Assembly (NCBI RefSeq): GCF_004122095.1
Contig: NZ_SAWZ01000009.1
Location: 1-64,000, forward strand
Source of the DNA: Pseudoxanthomonas composti
GTDB lineage: Bacteria > Pseudomonadota > Gammaproteobacteria > Xanthomonadales > Xanthomonadaceae
Reading direction: 5' to 3'
Length of the DNA: 64,000 nucleotides
Shown in pieces: positions 60,183-64,000 of the stretch (its first letter is position 1; every line of letters starts with the position of its first letter). Both the position numbers and the translations under genes were made by a program. The notes beneath the pieces were generated by a model. The model did not search any database and was not told the DNA's origin. It saw only the letters and a program-made list of their open reading frames with translations.

Positions 60183-61589
60183 TTATGGCGCCCAGGGGTC
60201 GCGGGCGGCCTTGGCCTTGGCTTGCGCGTCCAGGTCCAGCATCTGCATGGTGTCCGAGGCATAGCGCGGCCAGCGCGTCAGCCCCTGGCCATTGGGGTCG
60301 CCGTGCTTGACGAAGTTCACCAGGTAGGCGCTGGCCAGCTTTCCGGCCTGCACGTCCTGCGGCGTGGCCGCATCGGCGTACTTCTCGCGCACCGTATCGA
60401 AGAAGAACGGGATCTCCGAGGCGTGCCCGGCGCCCTTGGTCTCGGGCGTGCGCGTCGAGGCGGCGACATAGGAGAAGCGGTAATACCAGGTCGGCACCCC
60501 CGCATCGGCGAAGATGCTGGCGGCCATGCGCGCGCCGGCCACCATGAAGCCATCGCGGCCGCCGATGTCATCGCTGGTGGCGCCGACCATCACCGGCACT
60601 TGCTGGAATTTGCCGCTGGCATAGGCCGCGCCGCCCACCGCGACCTTGCCGTCGATCACCGGCCCGCTGTAGGTCTTCGGCCCCGGCGTGGGCGCGAACA
60701 TCGAGCTGAGGTTGAGACCATCCACCACCTGCTCCGCCGGCAAGGCACGAAGCTGCGCGATGGCCTGCGGTGAGGCGCTGTCGATGCCCTTGCCTTGCGC
60801 GAAGGCCACACCGACCTGTTCGGCGGCCGCGACATGCTCGGTAGGGGCATTGCCATCGCCGCCGGACTGGATCACCGCGCGCTGGAACAGGCCCTGGCTC
60901 ATCGGCGAGGTCAGCAGGTTGTGCACCGACATGCCCCCGGCGCTCTCGCCGATGATGGTCACCTGCCTGGCATCGCCGCCGAAGGCGCCGACATTGCGCT
61001 GCACCCAGCGCAGCGCCGCGATCTGGTCCATCAAGCCGTAGTTGGCCAGCAGCCCGTCGTCCTCGTTGCGCGCGCTCAGCTGCGGGTGGGCGAAGAAGCC
61101 GAAGCGCCCGAGGCGGTAGTTGAAGCTCACCACCACGATGCCGGCCTTGGCCAACGCGGCGCCGGCATAGGTCGGCGGCGAGGCACCACCGTTGACGAAG
61201 CCGCCGCCATAGATCCACACCATCACCGGCAACGGCTTGGCCGAGGCCTTGGCCGGCGTCCACACATTGGCGTAGAGGCAGTCCTCGGCCGGGGTGGTGC
61301 CCAGCGGCGCGGCATCGCTGGGGAAGGGCTTCTGCATGCAGTCGTTGGCGTAGGCGGTGGCCTGGCGCACGCCGGTCCAGGCGGCAGCCGGCTGCGGCGC
61401 GCGCCAGCGCAGTTCACCGACTGGCGGGGCGGCGAAGGGAATGCCCTTGAAGGCGTTGACGCCCTGCGCGCTGCTGCCCTGCAGCTGACCGGTCTCGACC
61501 TTGGCCATAGGAGCCGAGGCCGCCCATCCCGCCAGGGGGCACAGCGCGAAGGTGGCCGCGATCAAGGAGCGAAGCGGGGAGAATGACAT
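60183..61589 (-). CDS. Secreted type B carboxylesterase
   Basis: A 468-residue exported esterase. A signal peptide of about 23 residues ends at GWAAS. Family marks are AFKGIPFAAPPVGELRWRAP, EDCLYANVWTP, the oxyanion hole YGGGFVNGG, the nucleophile motif IIGESAGGMS, and the C-terminal HASEIPFFF with the catalytic His. The acidic member should lie between the last two. An ATG three codons upstream (61598) is equally possible. Substrate unknown. Confidence 0.9.
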   Translation of the reverse strand: MSFSPLRSLIAATFALCPLAGWAASAPMAKVETGQLQGSSAQGVNAFKGIPFAAPPVGELRWRAPQPAAAWTGVRQATAYANDCMQKPFPSDAAPLGTTPAEDCLYANVWTPAKASAKPLPVMVWIYGGGFVNGGASPPTYAGAALAKAGIVVVSFNYRLGRFGFFAHPQLSARNEDDGLLANYGLMDQIAALRWVQRNVGAFGGDARQVTIIGESAGGMSVHNLLTSPMSQGLFQRAVIQSGGDGNAPTEHVAAAEQVGVAFAQGKGIDSASPQAIAQLRALPAEQVVDGLNLSSMFAPTPGPKTYSGPVIDGKVAVGGAAYASGKFQQVPVMVGATSDDIGGRDGFMVAGARMAASIFADAGVPTWYYRFSYVAASTRTPETKGAGHASEIPFFFDTVREKYADAATPQDVQAGKLASAYLVNFVKHGDPNGQGLTRWPRYASDTMQMLDLDAQAKAKAARDPWAP

Positions 61590-61756
61590 GTCGGGCATCT
61601 CACGGAGGGGCGCAAGCCGGGGTCGCATGGTGGCGGCCGGCCGCGCCCAGGCGCAACCTCGGCCACTCATGCTTTGGTCGTGCATCCAGGCGCCGATGCC
61701 GCGAACCGTGATGGCGGCTGGAGCTAGCCTCGCGAGCCTCGAGCCGCTTGCGCCAC

Positions 61757-61851
61757 AAACCACAAACCACAAACCACAAACCACAAACCACAAACCACCA
61801 ATCCCCAATCCCCAATCCCCAATCCCCAATCCCCAATCCCCAATCCCTGCA
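61757..61851. repeat. CCACAAA and CCCCAAT heptamer arrays (locus E)
   Basis: About five uninterrupted CCACAAA units are followed directly by about six CCCCAAT units, all with period 7. It is the cleanest heptamer array in the window, and two unit types stand side by side. The gap from 61599 to 62147 contains no supported gene. Confidence 0.92.
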
Positions 61852-61865
61852 GAGCTTGAGCCTCC

Positions 61866-61933
61866 TGCGGGAGCGGCTTCGGCCGCGAAGGGCTCTACCG
61901 GGAAAGCTTATTCGCTGCTGACGCCGCTCCCAC
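61866..61933. repeat. REP-like palindrome, imperfect
   Basis: GCGGGAGCGGCTTCGGCCGCGAAG at the left, loop CTCTACCGGGAAAGC, and GCTGACGCCGCTCCCAC at the right. It shares ends and loop with the perfect copy at 5520-5587 but the right arm has diverged. Confidence 0.75.
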
Positions 61934-62115
61934 AGGTCTGTGCACTTTCCTCCCCACTGCCGCGATGGCGCGTTATCCGTGATGCCGCTCAGTCCGCCGG
62001 TCCACACGCCTCGAAAGCATCCGATGCCTGCCTCCACGACCCGGGGCCGCGTCCAAGCACCGCACAGTCCGCGTGTCCGCTACCACCAATGTTGCATTGC
62101 TAGATGCGGCAGGTG

Positions 62116-62147
62116 CGGGGATATGATTCCATCATAATTATGGCGTA
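62116..62147 (+). promoter_or_regulatory. AT-rich dyad before mdcA
   Basis: In an otherwise GC-rich region, GATATGATTCCATCATAATTATGGCG holds the palindrome CATAATTATG (about 62132-62141) 7 nt before the mdcA start. It is a likely promoter or regulator site; mdc operons are often controlled by a LysR or GntR protein, but no regulator gene is in the window. Confidence 0.4.
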
Positions 62148-63803
62148 ATGAATGGGTGGCCCGTGACCGAGTGGACCCGATTGAACGAGGAGCGGCAGCG
62201 GCGCCTGCAGGCGGCCGGCAGCCTGGCCAGGGGCCGGCTGGTGGCGTCCAAGGACGTGGTGGCGCTGCTGGAGCGTGTCATCGCGCCCGGAGATCGGGTC
62301 TGCCTGGAAGGCAACAACCAGAAGCAGGCCGATTTCCTGGCCCAGTGCCTGACCCAGGTCGATCCGGCCAAGGTCCACGACCTGCACATGGTGCAATCGG
62401 TGCTGTCGCTGCCCTCGCATCTTGATGTGTTCGAGAACGGCATCGCCAAGCGCCTGGACTTCTCCTTTTCCGGCCCGCAGGGCGCGCGGCTGGCGCAGTT
62501 GGTGGCCGACAAGCGCATCGAGATCGGCGCCATCCACACCTACCTGGAGCTGTTCGGCCGCTACTTCATCGATCTGACGCCGCGCGTGGCGCTGGTGGCA
62601 GCGCACGCGGCCGACCGCCAGGGCAACCTCTACACCGGACCGAACACCGAGGACACCCCGGCCATCGTGGAGGCCACCGCGTTCAAGGGCGGCATCGTCA
62701 TCGCTCAGGTCAACGAAATCGTGGACCGCCTGCCGCGCGTCGACATCCCTGCCGACTGGGTCAACTTCGTCACCCACGCGCCCAAGCCCAATTACATCGA
62801 GCCGCTGTTCACCCGCGACCCGGCGCAGATCTCCGAGGTGCAGGTGCTGATGGCGATGATGGCCATCAAGGGCATCTACGCCGAATACGGGGTGGAGCGC
62901 CTCAACCATGGCATCGGCTTCGACACCGCGGCGATCGAGCTGTTGCTGCCGACCTACGCCGAGTCCCTGGGACTGAAGGGCAAGATCTGCCGGCACTGGG
63001 CCTTGAACCCGCATCCGGCGCTGATCCCGGCGATCGAATCGGGCTTCGTCGAGTCCGTGCATTCCTTCGGCTCGGAGCTGGGCATGGAGGACTACATCGC
63101 CGCGCGCGCCGATGTGTTCTTCACCGGTGCCGACGGTTCGATGCGCTCCAACCGCGCCTTCTCGCAGACCGCCGGCCTGTATGCCTGCGACATGTTTATC
63201 GGCTCCACCCTGCAGATCGACCTGGCCGGCAACAGCTCCACGGCCACCCGCGACCGCATCGCCGGCTTCGGCGGGGCGCCCAACATGGGCTCGGACGCGC
63301 GCGGCCGACGCCACGCCAGTCCGGCCTGGCTCAAGGCCGGCCGTGAGGCGGCGCGCCCGGGCCAGATGCCGCGCGGACGCAAGCTGGTGGTGCAGATGGT
63401 GGAGACCTTCCGCGAACACATGGCGCCGGCCTTCGTGGACCGGCTCGATGCCTGGGACTTGGCCGAGCGCGCCGACATGCCGCTGCCGCCGGTGATGATC
63501 TACGGCGATGACGTCAGCCACGTGCTGACCGAGGAAGGCATCGCCAACCTGCTGCTGTGCCACAGCGCCGAGGAGCGCGAGCAGGCCATCCGTGGCGTGG
63601 CCGGCTACACGGCCGTCGGGCTTGGCCGGGACAAGGCCATGGTGGAGAACCTGCGCGACCGCGGCGTGATCAAGCGCCCGGAAGACCTGGGCATCAAGCG
63701 CCGCGAGGCCACGCGCGACCTGCTGGCCGCGCGCACGGTCAAGGACCTGGTGCGCTGGTCGGGCGGTCTGTACGACCCGCCCAAGCGCTTCCGCAATTGG
63801 TAA
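62148..63803 (+). CDS. mdcA: Malonate decarboxylase alpha subunit (acyl-carrier transferase)
   Basis: A 551-residue CoA/ACP-transferase-like enzyme that moves the malonyl group onto the MdcC carrier in exchange for acetate. The full-length match to MdcA includes DRVCLEGNNQKQADFLA, HLDVFENGIAKRLDFSFSGPQG, FTGADGSMRSNRAFSQTAGLYACD and GFGGAPNMGSDARGRRHASPAWL. An in-frame GTG at 62163 is an alternative start. The next gene, 10 nt on, is the carrier subunit. Confidence 0.95.
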   Translation: MNGWPVTEWTRLNEERQRRLQAAGSLARGRLVASKDVVALLERVIAPGDRVCLEGNNQKQADFLAQCLTQVDPAKVHDLHMVQSVLSLPSHLDVFENGIAKRLDFSFSGPQGARLAQLVADKRIEIGAIHTYLELFGRYFIDLTPRVALVAAHAADRQGNLYTGPNTEDTPAIVEATAFKGGIVIAQVNEIVDRLPRVDIPADWVNFVTHAPKPNYIEPLFTRDPAQISEVQVLMAMMAIKGIYAEYGVERLNHGIGFDTAAIELLLPTYAESLGLKGKICRHWALNPHPALIPAIESGFVESVHSFGSELGMEDYIAARADVFFTGADGSMRSNRAFSQTAGLYACDMFIGSTLQIDLAGNSSTATRDRIAGFGGAPNMGSDARGRRHASPAWLKAGREAARPGQMPRGRKLVVQMVETFREHMAPAFVDRLDAWDLAERADMPLPPVMIYGDDVSHVLTEEGIANLLLCHSAEEREQAIRGVAGYTAVGLGRDKAMVENLRDRGVIKRPEDLGIKRREATRDLLAARTVKDLVRWSGGLYDPPKRFRNW

Positions 63804-63813
63804 GGGGATAACG

Positions 63814-64000
63814 ATGGAAACCCTCAAGTATCGCTTCGACGGCCGCACCGCCCCCAAGGGGACGCTCGACCATGTGCTGGTCGGCGTGGTCGCCTCTGGC
63901 AACCTGGAAGTGCTGATCGAGCCGGCCGCGCTGGACGGGGCGATGGAGATCGAAATCGTCACCGCCGCGCGCGGCTTCGGCGCGATCTGGCAGGCGGTGC
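63814..64000 (+). CDS. mdcC: Malonate decarboxylase acyl carrier subunit (partial)
   Basis: The first 62 residues (METLKYRFDGRTAPKGTLDHVL, VGVVASGNLEVLIEPA) match the MdcC delta subunit, which carries the phosphoribosyl-dephospho-CoA group on a Ser. The gene runs off the window end, so roughly the last third is missing. It follows mdcA in the standard mdc operon. Confidence 0.9.
   Translation, partial: METLKYRFDGRTAPKGTLDHVLVGVVASGNLEVLIEPAALDGAMEIEIVTAARGFGAIWQAV

Overview
The window is a high-GC chromosome segment from a gammaproteobacterium of the family Xanthomonadaceae (Stenotrophomonas/Pseudoxanthomonas/Xanthomonas type). The evidence is gene order and protein character: topA, a YrdC-type gene, smg, dprA, a LysM gene, def, fmt and rsmB lie in the usual xanthomonad neighbourhood; topA has a Lys/Ala-rich tail; rpoD is followed by opgH; and DUF3667, DUF4124 and DUF3348/DUF802/OmpA/DUF2894 genes are present. 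Genus and species cannot be read from the sequence alone.

Layout. 1-8300: repeats, a DUF3667 membrane protein, a MATE exporter, SppA, a small lipoprotein, an SDR protein and two DUF4124 proteins. 8350-19900: a housekeeping block (TsaC-like protein, topA, three consecutive GYF-domain membrane proteins, smg, dprA, LysM protein, def, fmt, rsmB). 19900-30450: cell-envelope genes (ArnT-type transferase, O-antigen ligase, two family-2 glycosyltransferases, a CDP-glycerol-type transferase, two PH-domain membrane proteins, lipid A acyltransferase), with ribA among them. 30500-35460: dtd, rpoD, opgH and a CAT-anticodon tRNA.

35460-38355 is a 2.9 kb island of lower GC set into the 3' end of that tRNA. 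It is bounded by a 15-bp direct repeat of the tRNA end and carries an integrase cut off before its catalytic domain and a stand-alone reverse transcriptase that looks like a DRT2-class anti-phage enzyme. Directly upstream of the reverse transcriptase is about 285 nt of promoter-led, hairpin-rich sequence in which the first seven stop triplets on the transcribed strand all fall in one frame. That arrangement is what a DRT2 template RNA encoding a 'neo'-type endless reading frame would need. It is the most interesting locus here.

38356-48700 is accessory sequence: a hypothetical gene with a long leader, a broken LytTR regulator, a CPBP protease, a hydrolase remnant, an MFS exporter, an SDR, a LysR regulator, a DmeF/DmeR-like metal-efflux pair with visible operators, an APH(3')-like kinase and a lone modA. 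48760-53140 is a four-gene operon (DUF3348, DUF802 MotA/TolQ-like, OmpA-like, DUF2894) that looks like an ion-driven envelope machine. 53577-64000: mqo, a PaoABC-type periplasmic molybdo-flavoprotein aldehyde dehydrogenase, a secreted carboxylesterase and the start of a malonate decarboxylase operon (mdcA, mdcC).

Intergenic DNA is rich in short repeats: heptamer arrays at five loci, a 28-bp-arm palindrome family at three loci and a GTAGGGTGGA family at three loci.
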